Shown: positions 16,055 to 25,630 of the stretch, in pieces
Layout of the letters: every line of letters starts with the position of its first letter
How positions within the stretch are numbered: the stretch's first letter is position 1
Source of the DNA: Nitrosomonadales bacterium
Lineage (GTDB): Bacteria; Pseudomonadota; Gammaproteobacteria; Burkholderiales; Gallionellaceae
DNA length: 64,000 bases
Direction of reading: 5' to 3'
Assembly: GCA_016208015.1 (NCBI GenBank)
Contig: JACQYW010000006.1
Span: forward strand, 1-64,000
Program-made: the position numbers and the translations under genes
Notes under the pieces: generated by a model
Seen by the model: the letters and a program-made list of their open reading frames with translations, nothing else
Databases searched by the model: none
Told to the model about the DNA's origin: nothing

Positions 16055-16445
16055 TGACAAGCGTACCCATTACGAGCGCATAGGCGGCGAAGCGAAGGTG
16101 CGCGAACTGGTTCAGCGCTTTTATCACCTGATGGATGAGTTGCCGGAAGCGCATGGTGTACGCAAAATGCACGGAGCCGACCTGTCAAAATCCGGAGACA
16201 AATTGTTCATGTTCCTCTCCGGCTGGATGGGCGGGCCGCAACTTTTCGTGGAGAAGTTCGGCCATCCCATGTTGCGCCAACGCCATATGCCTTTCACCAT
16301 CAGCAAGACAGAGCGCGATCAGTGGTTGCTGTGCATGGGGCAGGCGTTGGATGAGGTGGTTGAAGAAGAGCAGTTGCGCAACGAACTCAAGGTGGCCTTC
16401 ATCAAGGTTGCCGACTTCATGCGGAATCAGTCAGAGCCGGATTGA
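16038..16445 (+). CDS. Group II truncated hemoglobin
   Basis: 135 residues of the 2/2 globin fold, type trHbO: HYERIGGEAKVRELVQRFY at the start, proximal His in the FGHPMLRQRHMPF segment, and the group II signature Trp in ERDQWLLCMGQAL. Such globins bind O2 or NO with high affinity and have been tied to redox stress. RBS GGAG lies before the first of two adjacent ATGs. The gene overlaps the methyltransferase upstream and ends convergently inside the last codons of ylqF (19-bp overlap). Confidence 0.88.
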   Translation: MMQISNDKRTHYERIGGEAKVRELVQRFYHLMDELPEAHGVRKMHGADLSKSGDKLFMFLSGWMGGPQLFVEKFGHPMLRQRHMPFTISKTERDQWLLCMGQALDEVVEEEQLRNELKVAFIKVADFMRNQSEPD

Positions 16446-17338
16446 TCCTCGTCCCGTTCGCTGTCCGGTTGCGGTGTCGAGGTGCTCATCATCTCGGCGC
16501 GAGAGGCTGGCGTTTCTAGGCTGATGCGTCCCAGTGTGCCGCTGCGGTAGTCCTGCAATAGTGTCATCGAGGCCTTTTCCAGATCGAATTCTTTTCCCCT
16601 GATGCGGAAGCCGCGCTGTTGGGCGATGGCTTCGACGAGGGCGACGCCATCGCCCATCTCATCACTTGCCGATTTGTAGCGCTGCTTGAGCAACGCCGGG
16701 TAGCGTGCCATCAGTAGATCGCCGAGGAAGATGGCGACTTCGCTTTCGTGGTAGGCATTGCGACCGATCAGGTTGCTGGCGGCGAGCAAGTAACCGTCGC
16801 TCTCATAGGCGATCTTCGGCCACATCATGCCCGGCGTGTCGATGAGCTGCATATGGTCGTTGAGTTCGAAGTGTTGCAGGTTCTTGGTGATGGCGGGTTC
16901 GTCTCCGACGGCGGCGGTGCGGCGCTTGAGCAGCGAGTTGATGAAAGTGGATTTGCCGACGTTGGGGATGCCCATCACCATCATGCGCAAGGGTTTGAGC
17001 ACCGTGCCGCGGTGCGGTGCCAGTGGCAGGCACAGCTTGGGAATCTTGGCGGCCTCGCCGGGCTTTTTGCACGAGATGGCAACGGCTTTCACGTTCTTCT
17101 GGCTGTTGAAGTGATCCAGCCAGGCCTTGGTCGCCGCCGGATCGGCGAGGTCGGCCTTGTTAAGCACCTTGAGGCAGGGGCGCTGGCGGTGTTCGCGCAT
17201 CTCGCGGATAAGCGGATTGCTGCCCGCTTCCGGTACGCGCGCATCCAGCACCTCGATGACGACATCGATGCGCTCCATGGTCTCGGTCGCTTTCTTCTTC
17301 GCCGAGGTCATGTGGCCCGGGAACCATTGAATTGCCAT
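16427..17338 (-). CDS. ylqF: Ribosome biogenesis GTPase YlqF/RbgA
   Basis: 303 residues, a circularly permuted GTPase: G4 NKAD at 60-63 precedes G1 GIPNVGKST at 123-131 and G3 DTPG at 167-170. The opening MAIQWFPGHM is the YlqF signature. RbgA acts late in 50S subunit assembly in Bacillus; the proteobacterial homologues are presumed similar. The acidic, Ser-rich tail (about 280-303) overlaps the 3' end of the convergent globin gene. Confidence 0.88.
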   Translation of the reverse strand: MAIQWFPGHMTSAKKKATETMERIDVVIEVLDARVPEAGSNPLIREMREHRQRPCLKVLNKADLADPAATKAWLDHFNSQKNVKAVAISCKKPGEAAKIPKLCLPLAPHRGTVLKPLRMMVMGIPNVGKSTFINSLLKRRTAAVGDEPAITKNLQHFELNDHMQLIDTPGMMWPKIAYESDGYLLAASNLIGRNAYHESEVAIFLGDLLMARYPALLKQRYKSASDEMGDGVALVEAIAQQRGFRIRGKEFDLEKASMTLLQDYRSGTLGRISLETPASRAEMMSTSTPQPDSERDEDQSGSD

Positions 17339-17381
17339 TTGAGAGAAGCCCTTGAAAACAGGCGCGCATTCTAACCGTTAA

Positions 17382-17410
17382 TTGACGCGGGTAGTCCGCC
17401 CTCCCATAAT
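17382..17410 (+). promoter_or_regulatory. Sigma-70 promoter of the fumarase gene
   Basis: TTGACG and CATAAT with exactly 17 bp between them, each differing from consensus at one position. Transcription would start near 17417, leaving a roughly 20-nt leader with a GGGAG ribosome site before ATG 17438. Confidence 0.75.
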
Positions 17411-17437
17411 CCGTACGTCCTCACCGGGAGTTTAAAC

Positions 17438-18964
17438 ATGACCATTATCCGCCAGCAGGATTTCATCGACAGTATCGCCGACGCGCTGCAATTCATCTCC
17501 TATTACCATCCACAGGACTATGTGCAGGCTGTCGCTGCAGCCTACCAGCGTGAGGAATCGCCCGCTGCCAAGGATGCGATGGCACAGATACTCACCAATT
17601 CGCGCATGTGCGCCATGGGCAAGCGCCCGATCTGTCAGGACACCGGCATCGTGGTGGCGTTCGTGCGCGTGGGCATGGATGCGCGTTGGGATGGCGCGAC
17701 CATGAGCATCACCGAGATGGTGAATGCAGGGGTGCGCAAAGCCTACCTGTTGCCGGACAACGTGTTGCGAGCTTCCATCGTCAGCGAACCGGCAGGCAAG
17801 CGCAAGAACACCGGCGACAACACCCCGGCTGTGGTGCATTTCGAGGTCGTGCCGGGCGACAAGGTGGATGTGCGCATCGCGGCCAAGGGCGGCGGTTCCG
17901 AGAACAAGTCGCGTTTTGCCATGCTCAACCCCGGCGATGATGTGGTGGAGTGGGTGGTCAGTCAGTTGCCGGGCATGGGGGCGGGCTGGTGTCCGCCGGG
18001 TCAGCTCGGTATCGGCATTGGCGGCACTGCGGAGAAAGCCTTGCTGCTGGCGAAAGAGGCGTTGATGGAAGACATCGACATGACCGAGCTCAAGGCGCGC
18101 GGGGCGAAGAACCGTATCGAGGAATTGCGCATCGAGATCTACGACAAGGTGAACGCGCTGGGCATAGGCGCGCAGGGGCTGGGCGGGCTGACCACGGTGC
18201 TGGATGTGAAGATACTGGACTATCCGACGCATGCGGCATCCAAACCTATTGCCATCATCCCCAATTGCGCCGCGACGCGGCATGTGCATTTCGAGCTGGA
18301 TGGCGGCGGCGTGGCCACCTTTACGCCGCCGAAGATCGAGGATTATCCCGACGTGCACTGGCATCCAGCTGCGGATGCCCGCAAAGTGGATCTCGATACC
18401 GTGACACGTGCCGATATCGCGCTATGGCAGCCGGGCGATACGCTGCTGCTTTCCGGCAAGTTGCTGACCGGGCGCGATGCCGCCCACAAGCGCATCGTGG
18501 AGATGCTGGCCAAAGGCGAAAAACTGCCGCCCGGCGTGGATTTTAACGGTCGATTCATTTACTATGTCGGCCCGGTTGATCCGGTGCGCGACGAGGTGGT
18601 CGGGCCAGCCGGACCGACGACGGCGACACGCATGGACAAGTTCACCGAGACCATGCTGGCGCAGACCGGTTTGATCGGCATGGTCGGCAAAGCGGAGCGC
18701 GGCAAGGTCGGTCTTGAGGCAATCAAAAAACATGCTGCGGTGTATCTGATCGCGATCGGCGGTGCGGCCTATCTGGTGGCGCAGGCGATCAAGAGCGCGA
18801 AAGTGGTGGCCTTTGCCGATCTGGGCATGGAAGCCATTTATGAATTCGAGGTGCAGGATATGCCGGTGACCGTAGCCGTGGATACGCAAGGCCGTTCGGT
18901 ACACGAGATCGGTCCTGCGGAATGGAAGAAACGGATCGGGATGATCCCGATCAAACAGATTTAG
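17438..18964 (+). CDS. Fumarate hydratase class I ([4Fe-4S])
   Basis: 508 residues, the single-chain class I fumarase (FumA/FumB type) that hydrates fumarate to L-malate in the citric acid cycle. Iron-sulfur ligand Cys are visible in RPICQDTG (near 66), PNCAATRH and by position in the alpha-domain; the C-terminal beta-domain carries GPTTATRMD and GKAERG. The oxygen-sensitive cluster fits microaerobic growth. The gene has its own promoter and is divergent from ylqF. Confidence 0.93.
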   Translation: MTIIRQQDFIDSIADALQFISYYHPQDYVQAVAAAYQREESPAAKDAMAQILTNSRMCAMGKRPICQDTGIVVAFVRVGMDARWDGATMSITEMVNAGVRKAYLLPDNVLRASIVSEPAGKRKNTGDNTPAVVHFEVVPGDKVDVRIAAKGGGSENKSRFAMLNPGDDVVEWVVSQLPGMGAGWCPPGQLGIGIGGTAEKALLLAKEALMEDIDMTELKARGAKNRIEELRIEIYDKVNALGIGAQGLGGLTTVLDVKILDYPTHAASKPIAIIPNCAATRHVHFELDGGGVATFTPPKIEDYPDVHWHPAADARKVDLDTVTRADIALWQPGDTLLLSGKLLTGRDAAHKRIVEMLAKGEKLPPGVDFNGRFIYYVGPVDPVRDEVVGPAGPTTATRMDKFTETMLAQTGLIGMVGKAERGKVGLEAIKKHAAVYLIAIGGAAYLVAQAIKSAKVVAFADLGMEAIYEFEVQDMPVTVAVDTQGRSVHEIGPAEWKKRIGMIPIKQI

Positions 18965-18986
18965 GAAGTAGCTTTGCAATGGTTTA

Positions 18987-19108
18987 CCAGCCGTAGCGAG
19001 CGACAGGAGAGCAAGGCGCGAGAGCGCGAGAAACCGGAGTGTACTGGGATGTACACGAGGATTTCGAGCGGTCGAGCAACGCAGCTATCGTGGCGCGCAG
19101 TAGGCTGG
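18987..19108. repeat. 122-bp imperfect palindromic element
   Basis: CCAGCC at 18987-18992 pairs with GGCTGG at 19103-19108, and the exact centre is the perfect dyad GTGTAC-TGGGAT-GTACAC (19039-19056). In between, both arms share short matches such as GCG-GC-AC and AGC. The arrangement resembles large REP/BIME-like intergenic palindromes. It sits between the fumarase stop and the SRP RNA, where it may end the fumarase transcript or be a dispersed repeat. Copies elsewhere in this window were not seen. Confidence 0.65.
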
Positions 19109-19110
19109 AA

Positions 19111-19218
19111 AGAGTTTGGCGGGTCTCCCCGCATTGCACTTTGGTGAACCTGGTCAGGTCCGGAAGGAAGCAGCCACAGCCAAGCGGTGCAAGTGCCGGG
19201 GGTAAGGCTCGCCTCCTT
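19111..19218 (+). ncRNA. ffs: Signal recognition particle RNA (4.5S, small bacterial type)
   Basis: The universally conserved domain IV core GGTCAGGTCCGGAAGGAAGC starts at 19152 and is followed by AGCC. Flanks pair as in the E. coli RNA: GGTGAACC on the 5' side, GTGCCGGG on the 3' side, and the outer GGCGGG/CTCGCC helix. The ends are estimated from this outer pairing, giving about 108 nt. The RNA binds Ffh and targets membrane proteins to FtsY. Location before dnaX is common in proteobacteria. Confidence 0.9.
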
Positions 19219-19261
19219 ATGTTCGAGGGTGTCACACTCGATGTGTTATTAGGTGAGCGAT

Positions 19262-20881
19262 ATGTCGGCGACTTCGGTATTGGCACGTAAATGGCGTCCC
19301 AGGAATTTCGCTCAGTTGGCGGGGCAGGAACACGTCGTGCAGGCGCTGACCAACGCGCTGACGCAGAACCGCTTGCACCATGCCTATCTTTTCACCGGCA
19401 CACGCGGCGTGGGCAAGACCACCATCGCGCGCATCTTCGCCAAATCCCTGAATTGTGAATCCGGCGTCACGGCCACGCCGTGCGGTGTGTGCGGTGCCTG
19501 CACCGAGATCGACAGCGGGCGTTTCGTCGATCTGATCGAGCTGGATGCGGCGTCGAACACACAGGTCGACAACATGCGCGAACTGCTGGAGAGCGCGCTG
19601 TATGCGCCAACCAGCGGGCGTTTCAAGGTCTATATCATCGACGAAGTGCACATGCTGTCGAAGTCGGCGTTCAACGCCATGCTGAAGACGCTGGAAGAGC
19701 CGCCCGCGCATGTGAAGTTCATCCTCGCCACCACCGACCCGCAGAAGATCCCGGTCACCGTGCTGTCGCGCTGCCTGCAGTTCAACCTCAAGCAGTTGCC
19801 GCCCGCGCTGATCCACACCCATCTGCAATATGTACTGGAACAGGAGAACATCCCGTTCGAGAGCGGCGCGCTGAATCTGGTGGCGCGCGCGGCGCAGGGT
19901 AGCATGCGTGATGCGCTGAGCCTGATGGATCAGGCCATCGCCTATTCTTCCGGCAGGGTGGACGAAGCGCTGGTACGCTCCATGCTGGGTGCGATCGACC
20001 AGGGTTATCTGTTCGATCTGCTGCAAACCTTGCGCGCCGGAGATGGCGCAGGCCTGCTGCGCATCGCCGACGATATGGCGATACGCAGCATCGCGTTCGA
20101 GGCTGCCTTGCAGGATCTGGCGACCTTGTTGCACCGCATCGCGCTGGCGCAGACCGTTCCGCGGGCCATCGCGGAAGATGAACCCGAACGTGCGCGTTTG
20201 CTGGAACTGGCGCAGCAGTTCACGCCGGAAGAGATACAGCTGAACTATCAGATCGTCATTCACGGGCGCAACGAGATCGATCTTGCTCCGGACGAATATG
20301 CCGGATTTACCATGACGTTACTGCGCATGCTGGCGTTCGCGCCGCAGGCGGCAGGTGCAAGTGCAGGTCAGGCTGCGCCGCGTGCCGCTTCAACGGTAAC
20401 TGGTGCCGTTCCTGTTGCGCCGAATCCAACCAGGCTGGTTGCCGCCGAGCCGGCACCGGTGATGTCGCCCGTTCCAGTGCAGAGCTCGGTGAATACCGCG
20501 AACCTGGATTGGAATGCCTTGTTGTCGCAGCTTAATCTGCAAGGTATGGCGCGTGAACTGGCGAAGAACAGTATGTTGAGCAGCTTCGTGGAAGGGCGGG
20601 TGGTGCTGAGTCTCGCGCCCCAGCACAAACATCTGCAAAGCAACAAGATCGCGCAGGACAAGCTGCAGACTGCGTTGAGCGAGTATTTCGTCAAGCCGAT
20701 CAGATTAGCAGTGGAACTGGGTGCGGCGAAGGACGTCGCCACTCCCGCCGCTGTCGAGCAGCACGAGAAGCAGACTCGCCAGCAGCAGGCGGAGGAAGCC
20801 ATCAAGCAGGATGCTTTTGTGCGCGAGGCGCAGGCGCATCTTGGTGCACAATTGATCGAAGGGTCCATCAGACCCGTTTAA
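19262..20881 (+). CDS. dnaX: DNA polymerase III subunits gamma/tau
   Basis: 539 residues from ATG 19262 (a GTG three codons earlier is also possible). AAA+ clamp loader: Walker [10 protein letters not shown] near 43-51, zinc-binding Cys cluster C...CGVCGAC near 61-77, Walker B IDEVHM, then the collar and a variable linker rich in Ala and Pro (about 360-410) leading to a tau-like C-terminal domain. No obvious A-rich slippery frameshift site was seen. It is followed by ybaB at 14 bp, the usual dnaX-ybaB-recR order. Confidence 0.93.
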   Translation: MSATSVLARKWRPRNFAQLAGQEHVVQALTNALTQNRLHHAYLFTGTRGVGKTTIARIFAKSLNCESGVTATPCGVCGACTEIDSGRFVDLIELDAASNTQVDNMRELLESALYAPTSGRFKVYIIDEVHMLSKSAFNAMLKTLEEPPAHVKFILATTDPQKIPVTVLSRCLQFNLKQLPPALIHTHLQYVLEQENIPFESGALNLVARAAQGSMRDALSLMDQAIAYSSGRVDEALVRSMLGAIDQGYLFDLLQTLRAGDGAGLLRIADDMAIRSIAFEAALQDLATLLHRIALAQTVPRAIAEDEPERARLLELAQQFTPEEIQLNYQIVIHGRNEIDLAPDEYAGFTMTLLRMLAFAPQAAGASAGQAAPRAASTVTGAVPVAPNPTRLVAAEPAPVMSPVPVQSSVNTANLDWNALLSQLNLQGMARELAKNSMLSSFVEGRVVLSLAPQHKHLQSNKIAQDKLQTALSEYFVKPIRLAVELGAAKDVATPAAVEQHEKQTRQQQAEEAIKQDAFVREAQAHLGAQLIEGSIRPV

Positions 20882-20895
20882 CCGGAGGAAACAAA

Positions 20896-21219
20896 ATGAT
20901 GAAGGGCGGATTGGCCGGGCTGATGAAGCAGGCGCAACAGATGCAGACGAACATGAAGAAGGCGCAGGACGAGTTGGCCACCGTCGAAGTGGAGGGACAG
21001 TCCGGTTCCGGCATGGTGAAAGTGACCATGACTTGCGCGCATGAAGTGCGCCGCGTGAATCTGGACCAAAGCGTGCTGGACGACAAGGAGATGCTGGAAG
21101 ACCTGATCGTGGCGGCATTGAACGACGCAAACAAAAAAGTCGATGAGACATCGAAGAAGCGCATGAGCGGATTCACTGCCGGGATGAACCTGCCGCCGGG
21201 CATGAGTCTGCCGTTCTAG
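20896..21219 (+). CDS. ybaB: Nucleoid-associated protein YbaB/EbfC
   Basis: 107 residues, typical YbaB: a long helix with [17 protein letters not shown], the [16 protein letters not shown] core, and a Met/Pro-rich C-terminus ([12 protein letters not shown]). It binds DNA as a dimer and is nearly always encoded between dnaX and recR. Two consecutive ATGs begin the gene, with CGGAGGAA upstream. The stop codon abuts the recR start directly. Confidence 0.92.
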   Translation: MMKGGLAGLMKQAQQMQTNMKKAQDELATVEVEGQSGSGMVKVTMTCAHEVRRVNLDQSVLDDKEMLEDLIVAALNDANKKVDETSKKRMSGFTAGMNLPPGMSLPF

Positions 21220-21819
21220 ATGAATACACCTTCCAGTCTGGAAGAACTGATCGGTGCCTTGCGCTGTCTGCCTGGCGTAGGCCCGAAATCCGCACAACGG
21301 ATGGCCTATCATTTGTTGCAACGCGACCGCCAGGGCGCGCTGCATCTGGCGCGTTCGCTCGATCATGCGGTGGCGAGTGTCAAGCACTGCAGCAAGTGCA
21401 ACAATTTTTCCGAAGAAGAGGTGTGCGTTTTGTGCAGTTCGTCGCGGCGCGAGACGGATATGCTCTGTGTGGTGGAGATGCCTGCCGATCTGCTGATGAT
21501 GGAACAGGCGCAATGCTTTCGCGGCATGTATTTCGTGCTGATGGGGCGGCTTTCGCCGCTCGACGGACTGGGAGCGAGGGAACTACCGCTGGAACGACTG
21601 GTCAAGCGCGCTCGGGAATTGGAGTGCGAGGTCATTCTGGCGACCAACTTCACGGTCGAAGGCGAAGCGACCGCGCATTACATCGCCACGTTGCTGCGTT
21701 CGCAGGGTATCAAGGTGTCACGTATCGCGCGCGGCCTGCCGGTCGGCGGCGAATTGGAGCATGTGGATAGCGGGACCCTGGCGCAGGCGGTGCTGGAAAG
21801 ACGAGCGGTGACAGAATGA
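21220..21819 (+). CDS. recR: Recombination protein RecR
   Basis: 199 residues: helix-hairpin-helix with [17 protein letters not shown], a four-Cys zinc finger [16 protein letters not shown] (about 57-72), and a Toprim domain ([13 protein letters not shown]). RecR works with RecF and RecO in loading RecA at gaps; recO is at 36.5 kb. It ends in an ATGA overlap with the pseudouridine synthase gene. Confidence 0.94.
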   Translation: MNTPSSLEELIGALRCLPGVGPKSAQRMAYHLLQRDRQGALHLARSLDHAVASVKHCSKCNNFSEEEVCVLCSSSRRETDMLCVVEMPADLLMMEQAQCFRGMYFVLMGRLSPLDGLGARELPLERLVKRARELECEVILATNFTVEGEATAHYIATLLRSQGIKVSRIARGLPVGGELEHVDSGTLAQAVLERRAVTE

Positions 21820-22658
21820 CGGAAGAAACAGGAATCAAACAACAGGGCGAGCGCTTGCAAAAGGTGCTGGCGCAAGCCGGTATCGGTTCGCGCCGCGAGA
21901 TGGAAGAGTGGATCGGCAACGGGCGCGTGACGGTGAACGGCACGGTGGCGACATTGGGTGTGCGCGTCTCCGAAGGCGACAGGGTGCAGATCGATGGGCG
22001 CAATGTGCGCCTGCAGCTGGAGGCCGAGCAAGCCTTGCCGCGGGTGCTGTTGTATCACAAGCAGGAGGGCGAGATCGTCAGTCGAGACGATCCGGATGGA
22101 CGGGCCAACGTGTTCGACGCCTTGCCCAAATTGCGCGGACAGAAATGGATCGCCATCGTGCGGCTGGACTTCAACACCAGTGGACTGCTCGTCTTCACGA
22201 CTTCGGGCGAGTTGGCGAACCGTTTGATGCACCCGCGTTTCGAGGTGGAGCGCGAGTATGCAGTACGGGTTCAAGGCGAGATGACACAGGATCAGATGCA
22301 CCAGATGATCAAGGACGGCATCGAGCTGGATGACGGTCTGGTGCGCTTCGAGAAGCTGAGCGATGAAGGGGGCGAGGGTTTCAATCACTGGTATCGCCTG
22401 GTTCTGAAGGAAGGGCGCAACCGCGTGGTACGCCGCACCTTTGAAGCACTGGGTTTGCCGGTGAGCCGTTTGATGCGGGTGCGCTTCGGCATCATCAACC
22501 TGCCGTCGCGCATCAAGCGCGGCATGATGGCGGAGTTGGGTGAGGCGGAAGTAAGGGAGATACTCGAGTGGGTGGGGCTGCCAGGGGGCGTGGCCAGGCA
22601 GGTGGTCGATGATGGGCGGCGCAACAAGCTGCAACGCGCCCGGACCCGGAAAAATTAA
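21816..22658 (+). CDS. rluB: 23S rRNA pseudouridine synthase RluB-like
   Basis: 280 residues: S4 domain (about 11-70) then RluB/RsuA catalytic domain with Asp118 in [11 protein letters not shown], and the basic [22 protein letters not shown] helix typical of RluB. RluB converts U2605 of 23S rRNA. The usual Gly before RLD is Val here, a mild deviation. The C-terminal tail is short compared with E. coli RluB. It overlaps recR by 4 bp and so belongs to the dnaX operon. Confidence 0.85.
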   Translation: MTEETGIKQQGERLQKVLAQAGIGSRREMEEWIGNGRVTVNGTVATLGVRVSEGDRVQIDGRNVRLQLEAEQALPRVLLYHKQEGEIVSRDDPDGRANVFDALPKLRGQKWIAIVRLDFNTSGLLVFTTSGELANRLMHPRFEVEREYAVRVQGEMTQDQMHQMIKDGIELDDGLVRFEKLSDEGGEGFNHWYRLVLKEGRNRVVRRTFEALGLPVSRLMRVRFGIINLPSRIKRGMMAELGEAEVREILEWVGLPGGVARQVVDDGRRNKLQRARTRKN

Positions 22659-22756
22659 AACTGGCGAGATTGGTGGACTATCGTTAAAATCCGCGAGGTT
22701 AAGTGTGCTTCTTAAACGACAACGGCAAAGTGTGCGTGGGGAACGAGCGGGATTAA

Positions 22757-23950
22757 ATGGAAGAACGGGGCAATAAGACCATCATCTGTAGCGTGTTCTT
22801 TTTGGATATCGTCGAATATTCAAAAAAATCCGTTTCAGGACAGATATCGCTGAAAGAGCGTTTTAATGCCTTTCTGTCCATCGCCATCCGCGATGTGCCG
22901 GTCAACGACCGTATCATCCTCGATACCGGTGACGGCGCGGCCATCAGCTTTTTGGGCGATATCAGCGATGCCTTGCATGCCGCACTGAGCATGCGCAGCA
23001 GCCTGTTGAACGAGGGCGTGCGTATGGAGCCGCCCTTGCTGGTGCGCATGGGCATCAATCTCGGTCCGGTGCGGCTGGTCAAGGACATCAACGGCCAGCC
23101 AAACATCGTCGGTGATGGCATCAATGTGTCACAGCGCGTGATGGGGTTTGCCGATCCTGGACAGATATTGGTGTCGCGTTCCTACTACGATGCGGTTTCG
23201 CGCCTGTCGCAGGAATATGCCGGCATGTTCCATTTTCAGGGCTCGCGTACCGATAAACATGTGCGCGAGCACGAGGTGTATGCCATCGGTTATCCGGGCG
23301 ATTTCACTTCGACGCAACGAAGCTTGTCCAAACAATCCAGGCAGGTTGGTGCGACAGGTTTCGAAGTTGTGCTGTTCAAGCTGGAGAATTACTGGGATTC
23401 CTTCGTCGATACCATGGCGCGGTGGGAACGGATCGCTGTCGAAACTTACCGCAACGCGTCGAGTCAACAGCGCGTTGCTATCATTGGAGTCGGCTCGCTT
23501 GTACTGGTTCTGCTGGTCACGGTGATGGTCATGGTGGCGAGCCGTCCGGAGGCGAAGCTCCCGCAGGAAGCGTCTGCCGGGCAAGTCAAGGCCGAGAAGA
23601 CTCAGGCTGCTTCAGTTGCGGCCTCCGCACAAAAAACAGATTCCGCCGAAGGCGGCAAGCAGGCAGCCCCGGCAGAGAAAAAAGTGCAGGGCGTCAATCA
23701 AAGCTCGCGCGTGCGGACTCTGGTTGAGACGACCGGCGCGCCCGCGGTGGTGAGTCTGGTGGTGCAGCCTTGGGGCGAGATTTATCTGGATGGTAGAATG
23801 CAGGGCGTCAGCCCGCCCTTGCTGGAACTGCAGGTCTTGGCAGGCAAGCATGAGATCAAGATACGCAATACGACATTTCCGGCTTATACCCAGGTCATCA
23901 AGGTGAAGTCGGGAGAGAAAATAAAAATCAAGCATACATTTGTCAATTAG
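22757..23950 (+). CDS. Class III nucleotide cyclase-like protein with PEGA domain
   Basis: 397 residues in three parts. Residues 1-180 are a class III adenylate/guanylate cyclase homology domain: FFLDIVEYSKKS with metal Asp17, TGDG with metal Asp59, and GDGINVSQRVMG where substrate and transition-state residues lie. Residues 240-262 are a single transmembrane helix. After an Ala/Lys/Glu-rich linker, a C-terminal PEGA domain (from about 330; WGEIYLDGRMQGVSPP) would be periplasmic. Whether it makes a cyclic nucleotide is unproven. It opens a cluster with a lipoprotein and a Ser/Thr kinase. Confidence 0.75.
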   Translation: MEERGNKTIICSVFFLDIVEYSKKSVSGQISLKERFNAFLSIAIRDVPVNDRIILDTGDGAAISFLGDISDALHAALSMRSSLLNEGVRMEPPLLVRMGINLGPVRLVKDINGQPNIVGDGINVSQRVMGFADPGQILVSRSYYDAVSRLSQEYAGMFHFQGSRTDKHVREHEVYAIGYPGDFTSTQRSLSKQSRQVGATGFEVVLFKLENYWDSFVDTMARWERIAVETYRNASSQQRVAIIGVGSLVLVLLVTVMVMVASRPEAKLPQEASAGQVKAEKTQAASVAASAQKTDSAEGGKQAAPAEKKVQGVNQSSRVRTLVETTGAPAVVSLVVQPWGEIYLDGRMQGVSPPLLELQVLAGKHEIKIRNTTFPAYTQVIKVKSGEKIKIKHTFVN

Positions 23951-23987
23951 CGCCCTGTGGCAAGTGTAGGGAATTAGGAGTGTTTTG

Positions 23988-24386
23988 ATGCTGGGTCGCC
24001 GAAATGTATTAATGGGCGTGATGATGGTATGGCTACTGAGCGGTTGCCAATATCTGAATTCCTGCGATGAATGCTGGTGGTACAACAGGACTCCGAGCGC
24101 CAAACTGGACAAGGGTGTGGAGAGTTATGCGGAAGGCAACTATATCGCCTCGATGGCGGCATTGAAGGATGTGTTGCTGACGAAACTGGCCGACAAGGAT
24201 GATAAGGTGAGTGCATACAAGTATCTGGCGTTCATACACTGTGTCTCCGGCAGGGAGAAGCTGTGCTATGACGCTTTCCGCAAGGCACTGGCGCTGAAAC
24301 CGGATTTCGAGCTGACACCGGCCGAGGCCGGGCATCCTGTTTGGGGGCCGGTGTTCCGTAGCGCCAAGGCCAAGTCCGGCAAATAA
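23988..24386 (+). CDS. TPR-like lipoprotein, possibly TssQ-like
   Basis: 132 residues with a lipobox LSGC (Cys near 20) after a hydrophobic signal. Following a Cys/Trp-rich stretch (SCDECWWY) are two helical TPR-like units (VESYAEGNYIASMAALKDVL; AYKYLAFIHCVSGREKLCYDAFRKALALKPDF). Similar short lipoproteins in betaproteobacteria are annotated as type VI secretion-associated (TssQ), but no other T6SS gene is in the window, so it is better seen as the envelope component of this signalling cluster. RBS TTAGGAG. The kinase gene starts 18 bp later. Confidence 0.6.
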   Translation: MLGRRNVLMGVMMVWLLSGCQYLNSCDECWWYNRTPSAKLDKGVESYAEGNYIASMAALKDVLLTKLADKDDKVSAYKYLAFIHCVSGREKLCYDAFRKALALKPDFELTPAEAGHPVWGPVFRSAKAKSGK

Positions 24387-24404
24387 TCACTCATCGACAA
24401 GATC

Positions 24405-25619
24405 ATGATCACACATCTTGGACGTTATGAGATTGTCGGTGAGCTCGGCCAAGGCGCCATGGGCGTCGTGTACAAGGCGACCGATCCTTTGATCGACCGC
24501 ATTGTTGCGATCAAAACCATCACTCTCAGTCTGGCCCAGGAAGAACGCGAGGAATACGAGGGACGTTTCTATCAGGAAGCCAAGGCTGCCGGACGTTTGA
24601 GTCATCCCAACATCGTGACCATATTCGACGTCGGTCGAAGCGGTGATATCGCGTATATCGCGATGGAGTTTCTGCAGGGACGTGAACTCCGGGATATTCT
24701 CAACGACGATCAATTGCTGCCGGTCGATCAGGTGGCGGATATCGTCGCTCAGGTGGCACAGGGCTTGGCCTATGCGCACGAGCACGGCATCATCCACCGC
24801 GACATCAAACCGTCGAACATCATGGTGGGGCGGGATGGCCATGTGAAGATCACCGACTTCGGCATCGCCCGGATGGCTTCCGCGTCAGTGCGCACCCAAA
24901 CCGGCATGGTGCTCGGTTCGCCGAAATACATGTCTCCAGAACAGGTGATGGGCAAGCTGGCCGACCAGCGTTCGGACATCTTCTCGCTGGGGGTGATGCT
25001 GTATGAGATGCTGACCGGCCAGGCACCGTTCGTTGGAGAGAACGTCAATGCCATCATGTATCAGACCCTGAACTCCATCCCGCAACCGCCGAGCACCTTG
25101 AATGCGGCGGTGCCCGATATGCTCAACTTCATCGTTGCCAAGGCATTGGCAAAAGACATGGAGCATCGTTATCAGAATGCAAAGGATTTTGCGAACGATC
25201 TGCGTGCCTGCCGGGAGAGCATGCCGCGCAGCGCAGCACCCGTTGAGTTTGCCAAGCCGGCCAGCCCTTCATCTTTGCAAGAGGCGTCATCAGGGATAGT
25301 TGATATGGGCGATGAGGCTGACTCTGGCGCGACCATGCGGCTTTCACCTTCATTCGATTCAGTCGGCGCGACCATGCGTCTTGCGGCACTGACGGCCAGT
25401 CAGGAGGAGGTTGAGGAATTGTCCAAGACCTTCAAGATGGCGCGTCCCAGTATCGAAGAGATCAATCGCGCCGCGCCGCAGCAGCCGCAAGTGTTTGCAA
25501 AGCCGCCGCTTTCAGTTCGTCCTGTAACCGAGCCGCGTCCCGGTAAAGGCGGCGGCTTGGTATTGATGACCATCATTGCCTTGATCCTGATCGGTCTGAT
25601 CTCCGCCTTCCTGTTCTAG
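24405..25619 (+). CDS. Hanks-type serine/threonine protein kinase with C-terminal anchor
   Basis: 404 residues. The kinase domain spans 7-270 with all key residues: glycine loop GQGAMG, Lys37, catalytic HRDIKPSN with Asp133, DFG at 151-153 and SPE at 177-179, close to PknB/StkP kinases. The region 270-380 is low-complexity, with repeated ATMRL motifs bearing Thr that could be autophosphorylation sites. One transmembrane helix (about 384-403) ends the protein, leaving no periplasmic sensor domain. Its neighbours, a membrane cyclase-like protein and a lipoprotein, may supply sensing. No PP2C phosphatase gene is adjacent. Confidence 0.88.
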   Translation: MITHLGRYEIVGELGQGAMGVVYKATDPLIDRIVAIKTITLSLAQEEREEYEGRFYQEAKAAGRLSHPNIVTIFDVGRSGDIAYIAMEFLQGRELRDILNDDQLLPVDQVADIVAQVAQGLAYAHEHGIIHRDIKPSNIMVGRDGHVKITDFGIARMASASVRTQTGMVLGSPKYMSPEQVMGKLADQRSDIFSLGVMLYEMLTGQAPFVGENVNAIMYQTLNSIPQPPSTLNAAVPDMLNFIVAKALAKDMEHRYQNAKDFANDLRACRESMPRSAAPVEFAKPASPSSLQEASSGIVDMGDEADSGATMRLSPSFDSVGATMRLAALTASQEEVEELSKTFKMARPSIEEINRAAPQQPQVFAKPPLSVRPVTEPRPGKGGGLVLMTIIALILIGLISAFLF

Positions 25620-25630
25620 CTTGCCCCGAC

